Below are positions 55,104-61,017 of a stretch of 64,000 bases of DNA, piece after piece. The DNA lies in IMG/VR virus record IMGVR_UViG_3300027793_000084, positions 1 to 64,000 of that record. The stretch is one strand, 5' to 3'. The notes beneath the pieces are model-generated. The model worked only from the letters and a program-made list of their open reading frames with translations, was not told the DNA's origin and did not search any database. The DNA is from a virus. Each line of letters opens with the position of its first letter. Position 1 is the first letter of the stretch. The translations under genes were made by a program, and so were the position numbers.

Positions 55104-55131
55104 AATATACCAGATAACAGAGAGTTGTCAA
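55104..55131 (-). promoter_or_regulatory. Class A promoter
   Basis: TTGACA (55126-55131), 16-bp spacer, TATATT (55104-55109), minus strand. Confidence 0.7.
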
Positions 55132-55239
55132 GAGGGTTTATCGGCCATTTCCAATAGACTTCTTGAGCCTATCTTAACCAGCATATATCACGGCTATTAA
55201 CAATAAGTAAAAAACCGCGAATTTTATCGCTAAATATAC

Positions 55240-55428
55240 TCATAACCTCTCATCAAACCCTATTTTTCCATCATACTGGAAATTTTCAGAGGTAAAAGAG
55301 GGGGTTTTATAATATTTAAAATATAGTTTCTCAATAATATAGTGGCTAGAAATCATAGCAACTACTGTAACAATAGCAATAACTAGTAGACTTTTGATAA
55401 AAGGCTTATGAAATTCGTTAGTTTTCAT
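55240..55428 (-). CDS. Small membrane protein
   Basis: 62 residues. Membrane helix near 12-31 (SLLVIAIVTVVAMISSHYI), then a basic stretch and polar end FQYDGKIGFDERL. Overlaps the upstream ORF by 11 bases. Unknown. Confidence 0.5.
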   Translation of the reverse strand: MKTNEFHKPFIKSLLVIAIVTVVAMISSHYIIEKLYFKYYKTPSFTSENFQYDGKIGFDERL

Positions 55429-55543
55429 CTATTGGTCCATATTCATGACTAAGGTAAATATACAATATGTAATAGCAACTTATGCAGATAAAAAAGAAAA
55501 GGGCCGGATTATTTCTAAATATTCCTAATTCGTTATCGCCCAT
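55418..55543 (-). CDS. Small membrane peptide
   Basis: 41 residues: FRNNPALFFFICISCYYIL, YIYLSHEYGPIDEN. One membrane helix. Overlaps neighbours; AT-rich but a clear frame with ATG 55541-55543. Confidence 0.4.
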   Translation of the reverse strand: MGDNELGIFRNNPALFFFICISCYYILYIYLSHEYGPIDEN

Positions 55544-55667
55544 AATGTACCATAATTCTGTATAGGATGAATAGAAAAAGTGGGAGGGAAATTAATAGTA
55601 TCATAAGTCTGGTATTATCATCAGTGATCCAAGGATCAAACAGGGGCTTAGATACTGGACGATTCAT
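55533..55667 (-). CDS. Small membrane peptide
   Basis: 44 residues: RPVSKPLFDPWITDDNTRLM, ILLISLPLFLFILYRIMV. One membrane helix at about 21-39. ATGA overlap with the gene upstream and overlap with the next. Confidence 0.45.
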   Translation of the reverse strand: MNRPVSKPLFDPWITDDNTRLMILLISLPLFLFILYRIMVHYGR

Positions 55668-55795
55668 GGAATGTATCCTATTAGTCTAAGAAATTTTCTC
55701 CACAAACCTTCCTTTTTGAATACTAATGGAGGAAAGTATGGGTCTGGTAATGGTTTTACTATTTGTGGTTCACCATAAACTTTTCCCTGCCACAT
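55664..55795 (-). CDS. Small Pro/Tyr-rich protein
   Basis: 43 residues: MWQGKVYGEPQIVKPLPDPY, FPPLVFKKEGLWRKFLRLIG. ATG 55793-55795, stop overlaps the next ATG (ATGA). No long hydrophobic run; a beta-turn-rich peptide of unknown role. Confidence 0.45.
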   Translation of the reverse strand: MWQGKVYGEPQIVKPLPDPYFPPLVFKKEGLWRKFLRLIGYIP

Positions 55796-55854
55796 TGGTT
55801 CTTACATTTTTTAGAACACTTCTTTACTGCTTTAGCCTTTTTCTTTTTATTCAT
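55759..55854 (-). CDS. Lys/Cys-rich micro-protein
   Basis: 31 residues: KKKKAKAVKKCSKKCKNQCG with CSKKCKNQC, a possible metal site. ATG 55852-55854; overlaps the next frame by 37 bases. Could be a real tiny gene or spurious. Confidence 0.3.
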   Translation of the reverse strand: MNKKKKAKAVKKCSKKCKNQCGREKFMVNHK

Positions 55855-55860
55855 AATTTT

Positions 55861-55900
55861 GGCTGACTACGACCACTAAAACCAAATCCATTACTTTAGG
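55861..55900. repeat. Dispersed repeat R (copy 1)
   Basis: GCTGACTAC at 55862 followed by GACCACTAAAACCAAATCC. Shares GCTGACTA and CAAATCC with copies 2-4. Confidence 0.45.
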
Positions 55901-56093
55901 TGATACAAGGAACCTGGGATTCTTTGTATTCTATTTTTGGTATATGACTAGTACTGTCGTATGCTATCTCCTTAAGATTGATGGTTAGAATTTTATTTGA
56001 TAGGTCTTTGTTCTTTAGATAATTATTAAGATCGTTTACTAGTTTTTGCCAGAAAATCTGATCTTTAATATTATCTAACTTTCTAATTATCAC
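55896..56093 (-). CDS. Hypothetical small protein, GTG start
   Basis: 65 residues: IIRKLDNIKDQIFWQKLVND, LNNYLKNKDLSNKILTINLK, PKIEYKESQVPCIT. GTG 56091-56093 overlaps the upstream stop. Unknown. Confidence 0.4.
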   Translation of the reverse strand: MIIRKLDNIKDQIFWQKLVNDLNNYLKNKDLSNKILTINLKEIAYDSTSHIPKIEYKESQVPCIT

Positions 56094-56203
56094 CTTAAAA
56101 ACTCTGATGTTGTTGATATGTTAATATTTATATTCACAAAAATACAAACTATAATTCCACTAATTAGGCATATTGTCCAAATAACCAAATTCCTTTTGGT
56201 CAT
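56090..56203 (-). CDS. Single-helix membrane peptide
   Basis: 37 residues: LVIWTICLISGIIVCIFVNI then NISTTSEFLR. One membrane helix after a basic start. ATG 56201-56203 with AAGGAG; GTGA overlap downstream. Confidence 0.5.
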   Translation of the reverse strand: MTKRNLVIWTICLISGIIVCIFVNININISTTSEFLR

Positions 56204-56308
56204 AGTATGAGTTCTCCTTAACTCTTTGTGTACTCTGCTCAGTACAATTTATGATAGATACAAGATGTTGAATGGTCAAATTTTATTTCTTATGGAACCC
56301 TTAATCTC

Positions 56309-56345
56309 GCTGACTACAACCACAAAAACCAATCCTAAAGGATGG
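56309..56345. repeat. Dispersed repeat R (copy 2)
   Basis: GCTGACTACAACCAC..AACCAATCCTAAAGGAT. Together with copy 3 it lies in the gene-poor stretch 56204-56467, which otherwise holds only the terminator. Confidence 0.45.
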
Positions 56346-56370
56346 GGAAAAACAACTGACTATAAAATCT

Positions 56371-56410
56371 CGCTGACTATGGTCACCCTGGGCAAATCCG
56401 TAGGATTAGG
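56371..56410. repeat. Dispersed repeat R (copy 3)
   Basis: GCTGACTATGG...GCAAATCCGTAGGATTAGG; the end CAAATCCGTAGGAT is shared exactly with copy 4. Confidence 0.5.
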
Positions 56411-56455
56411 TAAAACAAAAAAAAGAAGGGCCACAGATTTTACTCCGTGACCCTT
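56411..56455 (-). terminator. Rho-independent terminator (minus strand)
   Basis: On the minus strand AAGGGTCAC (56447-56455) pairs with GTGGCCCTT (56426-56434), with one mismatch, around a 12-nt loop and is followed by a T-rich tract (CTTTTTTTTG, 56416-56425). It closes the transcript of the exported 57-residue protein. Confidence 0.7.
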
Positions 56456-56467
56456 AGTTGATTGATT

Positions 56468-56641
56468 TTACTTTTTGGTAACCAGTGGTCGCCTGACTAC
56501 CCAAGGAGTCTTGACTACCATCCTCTTGGAATGCACAGAATTGCCCTGAGAAGACTTTTTACAAAGTCCATTGATACATTCACCACCATAACTAAACGAG
56601 GCGATCCCAAGAACCATCAGCACGCTCATCAAAAATCTCAT
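56468..56641 (-). CDS. Exported cysteine-containing peptide
   Basis: 57 residues with a signal peptide (MRFLMSVLMVLGIASFSYGG, cleavage after residue 19-20), then ECINGLCKK and a Val/Arg/Lys-rich tail. The paired Cys may form a disulphide. It is immediately followed by a terminator. Role in envelope or lysis unknown. Confidence 0.55.
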   Translation of the reverse strand: MRFLMSVLMVLGIASFSYGGECINGLCKKSSQGNSVHSKRMVVKTPWVVRRPLVTKK

Positions 56642-56742
56642 AATTAAATTCCTCTAAGAAAGTTTAGAACCTTGACAAACTATCAAACGTGTTATATATA
56701 TTATGCAGGTCGGGCAGTTAATACTTATATACTACTATACTA

Positions 56743-56820
56743 CTAACAATTCCCCTTACTCATCTCATTCACCGCCTGCATCATACCAATAATAATACTA
56801 GCACTAAGAACAAATACCAC
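56743..56820 (-). CDS. Micro-protein, GTG start, hydrophobic
   Basis: 25 residues: VFVLSASIIIGMMQAVNEMS. GTG 56818-56820 after GGAG at 8 nt. The class A promoter at 56888-56915 is its likely source. Candidate only. Confidence 0.3.
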   Translation of the reverse strand: MVFVLSASIIIGMMQAVNEMSKGNC

Positions 56821-56887
56821 AAAATTTACTCCAATGTTGACAAAAAATAATAGGCCACTATGATAGATTGTGGACCTGACTGCTCTC

Positions 56888-56915
56888 AGTGTACCACAAG
56901 TATCGACACTAGCAA
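56888..56915 (-). promoter_or_regulatory. Class A promoter, weak
   Basis: TTGCTA (56910-56915), 16-bp spacer with CGATAC, TACACT (56888-56893), minus strand. Confidence 0.5.
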
Positions 56916-56939
56916 TGGTTGATCTATACTCTAGTAATA

Positions 56940-57293
56940 TTACCTTTTTTCAGGAAGACTATAGGTGCAACTTCCCAAGTTAAAAGTTTTTTCTACAACT
57001 TTAGGTTTGGGATTCATATTATTGTCAACATCTTTGATAACACTATAAATCCAATCTACTGTGGGAATAGCATCATTATCCATAACATGAAGCAAATTTG
57101 CTACTCTAGTTTCCACAGGAGAGATTGATACTTTAGGGTCTTCACTAACAACTCTAGTATTATCATAAATTTTAACAGGACTACTATTTCTAATACTATT
57201 AGTATTCTCATCAATTAACTGATTAATAACACTTTGTTGAAAACAACCAACAATTCCAAAACCAATAGCGGCTAACCATCCAATAACTTTCAT
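56940..57293 (-). CDS. Putative lipoprotein
   Basis: 117 residues from ATG 57291-57293. KVIGWLAAIGFGIVGC is a signal peptide with lipobox GIVGC at residue 16. The mature part is Asn/Asp-rich and ends with a Cys/Pro segment (NLGSCTYSLPEKR). A longer frame of 15 codons is rejected. Likely lipid-anchored in the envelope; function unknown. Confidence 0.5.
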   Translation of the reverse strand: MKVIGWLAAIGFGIVGCFQQSVINQLIDENTNSIRNSSPVKIYDNTRVVSEDPKVSISPVETRVANLLHVMDNDAIPTVDWIYSVIKDVDNNMNPKPKVVEKTFNLGSCTYSLPEKR

Positions 57294-57294
57294 A

Positions 57295-57549
57295 TTATTT
57301 ATCCTCACAATTGTTACACTTGAAATGGCAACCAACACAAGTAGCCACTTTGTTTACATCAAATTCTGTAGACACTAGCATTCTAGGATCATTATAAATA
57401 CCATTACTTCCACTATGATCACTATCCTTATAGGGAATATAAACAGTATTCATAACAACAGTATCATCTCTTTTGTTTTCCATAATAGGAGTTGAACCTA
57501 CATAAAATAGGCCAACACAAGTGAAAACAATAATAGTAAACTTTTTCAT
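57295..57549 (-). CDS. Exported protein with CxxCH cluster
   Basis: 84 residues. Signal peptide KKFTIIVFTCVGLFYVGS, then VMNTVYIPYKDSDHSG and the end VATCVGCHFKCNNCEDK. CVGCH has the form of a haem c attachment motif, but C..C..C also fits a metal site. The ATG overlaps the upstream stop by one base; lipoprotein gene is next on the strand. Confidence 0.5.
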   Translation of the reverse strand: MKKFTIIVFTCVGLFYVGSTPIMENKRDDTVVMNTVYIPYKDSDHSGSNGIYNDPRMLVSTEFDVNKVATCVGCHFKCNNCEDK

Positions 57550-57713
57550 TATTCAAATTCCTCCACACTCACAATATTCTCCTTACCAAACCCACCAAAA
57601 AACTCAGGATCATTATAAAGCATCTTATTCAAATATGACGCAATATCCTCATGACTATTTCCACAACATTCATCATCGATACCCAACTCAATTTCGACCT
57701 TAACAAGTTTCAT
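57549..57713 (-). CDS. Hypothetical small acidic protein
   Basis: 54 residues from ATG 57711-57713. KLVKVEIELGIDDECCGNSH, EDIASYLNKMLYNDPEFFGG, FGKENIVSVEEFE. A short beta-helix phage-type protein. Unknown; class A promoter upstream. Confidence 0.45.
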   Translation of the reverse strand: MKLVKVEIELGIDDECCGNSHEDIASYLNKMLYNDPEFFGGFGKENIVSVEEFE

Positions 57714-57750
57714 TAAATTCCCTTCTGCATAACTATGGGTTTCCAGAACC

Positions 57751-57778
57751 ATTATACCATGCTAGCACCGTGTTACAA
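57751..57778 (-). promoter_or_regulatory. Class A promoter
   Basis: TTGTAA (57773-57778), 16-bp spacer, TATAAT (57751-57756), minus strand, for the 54-residue gene and the exported-protein cluster. Confidence 0.65.
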
Positions 57779-57863
57779 TACTCTTAGTAAAGACCTTCTC
57801 TTTTTCGCTGACTAACAGCAACGGCAGCAAACAGACAGCATGGGCTGAGACAAAAACTATGGA

Positions 57864-57926
57864 CTAATCATTTTGAGAGCAACAACAAAAATAAAAAATT
57901 ATTCCTAATACAATAAAATATTCCAA
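57864..57926 (-). CDS. 20-residue hydrophobic micro-protein, TTG start
   Basis: EYFIVLGIIFYFCCCSQND preceded by AGGAGG at 4 nt from TTG 57924-57926 and by a promoter at 57969-57998. The short frame makes it uncertain. It lies in the 57779-58127 gap. Confidence 0.3.
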   Translation of the reverse strand: MEYFIVLGIIFYFCCCSQND

Positions 57927-57968
57927 TCTTCCTCCTTTTCCTAGTAGTAGCAATCACCCGGTCCTTCC

Positions 57969-57998
57969 ATTATATCGGCTCATGGGGGCTTGTTGCAA
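57969..57998 (-). promoter_or_regulatory. Class A-like promoter
   Basis: TTGCAA (57993-57998), 18-bp spacer, TATAAT (57969-57974), minus strand; AGGAGG follows at 57931-57936. Confidence 0.5.
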
Positions 57999-58034
57999 TA
58001 GTAGAAGATATAATCTTTAACAAATTTGAGTTGA

Positions 58035-58078
58035 CTGCCATTTTGGCATGCGCCGCGGCCAGCCTGTCATTTTGGCAT
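58035..58078. repeat. Paired-palindrome repeat P (copy 1)
   Basis: CTGCCATTTTGGCAT, a 14-bp spacer GCGCCGCGGCCAGC and CTGTCATTTTGGCAT, both imperfect. It lies upstream of the plus-strand HNH gene's class B box and of the micro-protein promoter. Confidence 0.6.
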
Positions 58079-58089
58079 TTTCTATATTT

Positions 58090-58100
58090 TTGGTGTATTC
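58090..58100 (+). promoter_or_regulatory. Class B box (TTGGTGTATTC)
   Basis: TTTTTGGTGTATTC on the plus strand, 28 nt before the HNH ATG; the ribosome site is AGGAG. Confidence 0.5.
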
Positions 58101-58127
58101 TCATATATACCAGTAGGAGACAATACT

Positions 58128-58670
58128 ATGAAAAAATGTGGCAAATGTAAGCATGAATATTCGATAGATAATTTTTATAAGGACTCTCATAAAAAAGATG
58201 GTTTATCTTGGGATTGTAAAGAATGTGCTAAAAAAAAGCATAAAAGATATCGCTTAAAAAGCGATATTCCAAAACAATGTGCTAAAAAATGGAGGCAGAA
58301 AAATCCATTTAAAAAAAACGAATATAATAAACAACTCTATAATAAAGTTAAATTATTTAAACAAATTTATTTACAAAGAAATCCATGCGATTGTGGAGTT
58401 TGTGATATAGAATGTTTGGATTATCACCATATAGATCAAAAAGCTTTAGAAAAAAGAGTACATTCTATACATACATTTAAAAAATCTATAGAAGAAATGA
58501 TTAAATGTGTTGTTGTATGCGCTAATTGTCACAGAAAAATTCATGCTGGAACTAAAACTCTTAGTAAAAAACCACCTACTAAACAAGAACTATATAGTTT
58601 AGTGTTAGAATTATTTCCAAATCTAAAAACAGAAATCGCCGCCCAATTTTCATTGAGCGACGATCTCTAG
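58128..58670 (+). CDS. Free-standing HNH endonuclease (zinc knuckle)
   Basis: 180 residues. CGKCKHEYSIDNFYKDSHKK and WDCKECAKKKHKRYRLKS at the N-terminus; HNH core CLDYHHIDQKALEKRVHSIH, EEMIKCVVVCANCHRKIHAG, Lys-rich C-terminus. A distinct subtype from the other plus-strand endonucleases. Intergenic and plus-strand; likely mobile. Confidence 0.7.
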   Translation: MKKCGKCKHEYSIDNFYKDSHKKDGLSWDCKECAKKKHKRYRLKSDIPKQCAKKWRQKNPFKKNEYNKQLYNKVKLFKQIYLQRNPCDCGVCDIECLDYHHIDQKALEKRVHSIHTFKKSIEEMIKCVVVCANCHRKIHAGTKTLSKKPPTKQELYSLVLELFPNLKTEIAAQFSLSDDL

Positions 58671-58688
58671 TTTATATCTTCTAACTCT

Positions 58689-59654
58689 CTATACTGCGTT
58701 AGCAAACTCTATGGCTTTTTCAAAAGCATATTCATTTTCATTACCATTTTGACCAAACCACAAAGAATCAATACGATTATCTGCTGTACGACCCTTGTTA
58801 TAATTAAGATATTCATTATATCCCATCCATGCTGCCCACCAAGTACCGCGTACATTTGTCGCACTCTGTTTTGGTCCCTCAATAAGTTTCATAATTTCAT
58901 CCATAATATTACGTGTACGCTTTTTAATATCCTCATCTGGAGTCTTTTCAACACCAACTACCATCTTAACATAGGCTTGAATATCTTTTTGATTGAAACT
59001 TTTACTAGCCAAAAATCGATATTGTTCCGCAGTGGCCTCAAATCCAGCATTAATATTATCCATAATATCACGAACATTATCAAGATTAGTTTTACTAGAA
59101 CGAGTATGACGAATACGCAACAATTTATTTTTCTTATCAGAATGAGCAAAAGATAATGTATTAGCACAAACTACACGAATAAAACTATATCCAACTCTAA
59201 TAGCGGTAGTACCATTATGACTATTACTCAACAAAATAAACTTAGCAGTTTCATCACCCTTAACAATTTCACAATTATCACGATTCAATTTTGCAAGAAC
59301 CCATACCTTTTCTCCATTATGGAGTGAGCCGGCTGTATGAAGTTCACACTCTTTAGCGTCCAAGAATGGCTGAAACCAATCGAAAGCATCCTTATTTTGA
59401 AGAGGAGTATAACGAGGTCCAACAACTCCTAGAACTCTATTGTCTGTTTTACGAAAAGTCGCTTGTGCATTTACTTCTTCGCCTTCAGCCGTAAAGAGAG
59501 GTTTAGTACCCACTTCCCAATTTAGACCAGCAGCGTCCATAGCCTCACTAATAGATGGGTTTTTTTCCAATTTCTGACCCAGGCCATGCCACGGCACTTC
59601 GTCAACATAAAACATACAATCTTTACCGTTCATATTTTCGATAGCATGAGCCAT
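58689..59654 (-). CDS. DUF932 / phage-plasmid-like protein (TIGR03299)
   Basis: 321 residues. MAHAIENMNGKDCMFYVDEV then PWHGLGQKL, TFRKTDNRVLGVVGPRYTPL, NEKxF-like DAFDWFQPFLDAK, LSNSHNGTTAIRVGYSFIRV, VCANTLSFAH, TWWAAWMGYNEYLN are the blocks of this family, found in phages and plasmids beside replication genes. Mechanism unknown. Class A promoter and palindrome copy P2 upstream. Confidence 0.8.
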   Translation of the reverse strand: MAHAIENMNGKDCMFYVDEVPWHGLGQKLEKNPSISEAMDAAGLNWEVGTKPLFTAEGEEVNAQATFRKTDNRVLGVVGPRYTPLQNKDAFDWFQPFLDAKECELHTAGSLHNGEKVWVLAKLNRDNCEIVKGDETAKFILLSNSHNGTTAIRVGYSFIRVVCANTLSFAHSDKKNKLLRIRHTRSSKTNLDNVRDIMDNINAGFEATAEQYRFLASKSFNQKDIQAYVKMVVGVEKTPDEDIKKRTRNIMDEIMKLIEGPKQSATNVRGTWWAAWMGYNEYLNYNKGRTADNRIDSLWFGQNGNENEYAFEKAIEFANAV

Positions 59655-59696
59655 TTTAAACCCTTTCGTGTTTATGATTCTCGTTCCGATACGCTG

Positions 59697-59724
59697 ATTC
59701 TACAGTATGATATCGGGTTGTCAA
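59697..59724 (-). promoter_or_regulatory. Class A promoter for the DUF932 gene
   Basis: TTGACA (59719-59724), 16-bp spacer with CCGATAT, TAGAAT (59697-59702), minus strand. 24 bp separate the -35 from repeat P2. Confidence 0.85.
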
Positions 59725-59748
59725 CAGCCCAGCCTTGAAAAAAAAATC

Positions 59749-59792
59749 CTGCCAATTTGGCAGATCGGCCGCGCTCCCTGCCATTTTGGCAG
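59749..59792. repeat. Paired-palindrome repeat P (copy 2)
   Basis: CTGCCAATTTGGCAG (59749-59763), spacer ATCGGCCGCGCTCC, CTGCCATTTTGGCAG (59778-59792). Both palindromes are perfect. It ends next to the phosphoribosyltransferase stop. Confidence 0.75.
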
Positions 59793-60290
59793 TCAGATAT
59801 TCAGGAGCGGCATCCCTAATTCTTGCTCACAATATTTGCTACCATTTTTATCTGGTGAATAAACTGTTTCTTTAGGCAGATAGCAATATACGCCAATTGG
59901 TCTGGCTCGTGGGTATTCACTTTTAATTACTGAGGTAATACGATTAATAGTATTTCCAGAACAAATTAAATCGTCTAATATTACATATCGAAAAGGGGCA
60001 ACTCCCTCTGTACGAAACTCGGAATAGCATTTTTCGCCTGCCTTTCGTACTACGATAATATGTTTATCAAGTAGTTCAGCAATCTGTGGAACCACCATCA
60101 AACCACTTACACCGCAGCAGGCGATACTATCAAACTGGTCTTTAATTTTTCTTAGATCACAAACAGCCTTGATAATAATCTTATTACGAATCTTGTGATT
60201 CAGAACGTGGCAGGTGTGGCTAGAGCCTTGAATAATATCGCCACTTTCTGTGCGACGAATATCTTCAATTCTACCTTCAAGAATATTCAT
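59793..60290 (-). CDS. Phosphoribosyltransferase-fold protein (PRTase)
   Basis: 165 residues from ATG 60288-60290. RYVILDDLICSGNTINRITS is the PRPP-binding motif (DDLxxxGNT) at about 105-125, and CCGVSGLMVVPQIAELL the phosphate-binding P-loop-like helix. The family spans orotate, adenine and xanthine PRTases; the substrate cannot be read. It might salvage purine or serve regulation. Confidence 0.75.
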   Translation of the reverse strand: MNILEGRIEDIRRTESGDIIQGSSHTCHVLNHKIRNKIIIKAVCDLRKIKDQFDSIACCGVSGLMVVPQIAELLDKHIIVVRKAGEKCYSEFRTEGVAPFRYVILDDLICSGNTINRITSVIKSEYPRARPIGVYCYLPKETVYSPDKNGSKYCEQELGMPLLNI

Positions 60291-60302
60291 GTTCATAATA
60301 AA

Positions 60303-60389
60303 ATTGAGTGATCGGATTCGAACCGATTATAGAAAAGAAGAAGGAATAAATTCCTATAATAGATATACGTCCCACCGTATTGCACTCAA
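60303..60389 (-). tRNA. tRNA-like element with long irregular centre
   Basis: Acceptor TTGAGTG/CACTCAA (7 bp) and T arm ATCGG-TTCGAAT-CCGAT are perfect, and ATACG-GTGGGA-CGTAT resembles a D arm. The next 37 nt give no proper 5-bp/7-nt anticodon hairpin (best fit has an A-C mismatch). Degenerate or unusual type II tRNA; isotype unclear. Confidence 0.45.
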
Positions 60390-60400
60390 TCTAAGAATAG

Positions 60401-60559
60401 TTATTCGTCACTTATCTCGTCAGCAATATTGTGATAGTAGTTTTCCCACTCTTTCTCATTCTCAATAATATCATCCTCAAAGTCCCAATTATCATCATCG
60501 TTATAGTAGAGATCATCAATCTCGTCAGCAATACGCTCATAATCGTAATCGTAACTCAT
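60401..60559 (-). CDS. Small acidic protein
   Basis: 52 residues, very acidic: DYERIADEIDDLYYNDDDNW, FEDDIIENEKEWENYYHNIA. ATG 60557-60559 after AGGAG; class B box 20 nt upstream. Acidic mini-proteins like this often mimic DNA, but that is conjecture. Confidence 0.5.
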   Translation of the reverse strand: MSYDYDYERIADEIDDLYYNDDDNWDFEDDIIENEKEWENYYHNIADEISDE

Positions 60560-60578
60560 AACTATTCTCCTTTGGGAC

Positions 60579-60593
60579 TACTATACACCAAAC
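60579..60593 (-). promoter_or_regulatory. Class B box (TTTGGTGTATAGTAG)
   Basis: Minus strand, 20 nt before the acidic mini-protein ATG. Confidence 0.5.
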
Positions 60594-60606
60594 CGGTCAA
60601 AAACAG

Positions 60607-60677
60607 TAGAGGCGGAAGGTAACGCTCCTTCTTCTAGAGATTAAAAGTCTCTTACATCACTTTAATGTTTCGCCTCC
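60607..60677 (-). tRNA. trnK: tRNA-Lys (TTT), divergent loops
   Basis: Acceptor GGAGGCG/CGCCTCT, D stem ACAT/ATGT, anticodon stem AGAGA/TCTCT with loop CTTTTAA (anticodon TTT), T stem GAAGG/CCTTC. But the D loop is TAAAGTG and the T loop AGCGTTA, both lacking conserved bases (no GG, no TTCRA). Promoter begins 9 bases upstream, so it is a primary transcript. Confidence 0.65.
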
Positions 60678-60685
60678 ATAATTGC

Positions 60686-60713
60686 ATTCTACATCCTAGT
60701 ATCGACCTGTCAA
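60686..60713 (-). promoter_or_regulatory. Class A promoter for the Lys tRNA
   Basis: TTGACA (60708-60713), 16-bp spacer with CGATAC, TAGAAT (60686-60691), minus strand. Confidence 0.8.
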
Positions 60714-60734
60714 CCCCCAAAACTTTAGATTGTT

Positions 60735-60772
60735 GCTGACTATCTCCACGACCGCCAAATCCGTAGGATCGG
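60735..60772. repeat. Dispersed repeat R (copy 4)
   Basis: GCTGACTATCTCCAC..GCCAAATCCGTAGGATCGG abutting the 3' end of tRNA-Ser. Confidence 0.5.
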
Positions 60773-60856
60773 CTGGAACAGGATTCGAACCTGTGGACGG
60801 TTTTAAGCGTCACATCTTTAGCAAAGATGCGCATTAGACCACTCTGCCATCCAGCC
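60770..60856 (-). tRNA. trnS: tRNA-Ser (GCT)
   Basis: 87 nt. Acceptor GGCTGGA/TCCAGCC, anticodon stem CATCT/AGATG with loop TTGCTAA (anticodon GCT), long variable arm, T arm ACAGG-TTCGAAT-CCTGT. Normal type II serine tRNA. Confidence 0.9.
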
Positions 60857-60927
60857 CAAAGGCGGGTGGAATTGCACCACCATCTACGGTTTTGGAGACC
60901 GTCGTTCTACTATTGAACTACGCCAAT
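60857..60927 (-). tRNA. trnW: tRNA-Trp (CCA), imperfect acceptor
   Basis: D arm GTTC/GAAC, anticodon stem ACGGT/ACCGT with loop CTCCAAA (anticodon CCA), T arm GGTGG/CCACC with loop TGCAATT. Acceptor pairs ATTGGCG with CGCCTTT show T-T mismatches at positions 2 and 3, and the T loop lacks T55. Possibly needs editing or is degenerate. Confidence 0.7.
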
Positions 60928-60931
60928 AAAG

Positions 60932-61012
60932 CACCAGAGGCTGGACTCGAACCAGCAGATCTTTCGACGGTTGATTAACAATCAACTGCGTTTACCATTC
61001 CGCCACTCTGGT
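60932..61012 (-). tRNA. trnN: tRNA-Asn (GTT), long variable arm
   Basis: 81 nt. Acceptor ACCAGAG/CTCTGGT, D arm GCGGAATGGTAAACGC, anticodon stem GTTGA/TCAAC with loop TTGTTAA (GTT), variable arm of about 13 nt, T arm GCTGG-TTCGAGT-CCAGC. The longer variable arm is unusual for Asn. Confidence 0.8.
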
Positions 61013-61017
61013 ATTAT

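Noticed and set aside
55135-55239. 24-codon frame following the membrane protein gene
   Set aside because: Starts by ATGA overlap, but a better membrane-like sequence is in another frame with no start codon; evidence is too thin to call a gene.
55864-55895. 14-codon Val-rich frame (MDLVLVVVVSQ) on the minus strand
   Set aside because: It is created by repeat R and is too short; no ribosome site, although similar short frames appear in other copies.
56226-56647. Two plus-strand frames in the repeat region
   Set aside because: They cross dispersed repeats and the terminator, and the second is antisense to the exported peptide gene; no ribosome site.
58749-59156. Plus-strand open frame inside DUF932
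   Set aside because: Low-complexity Ile/Thr/Asn composition and no ribosome site; it mirrors the DUF932 gene on the other strand.
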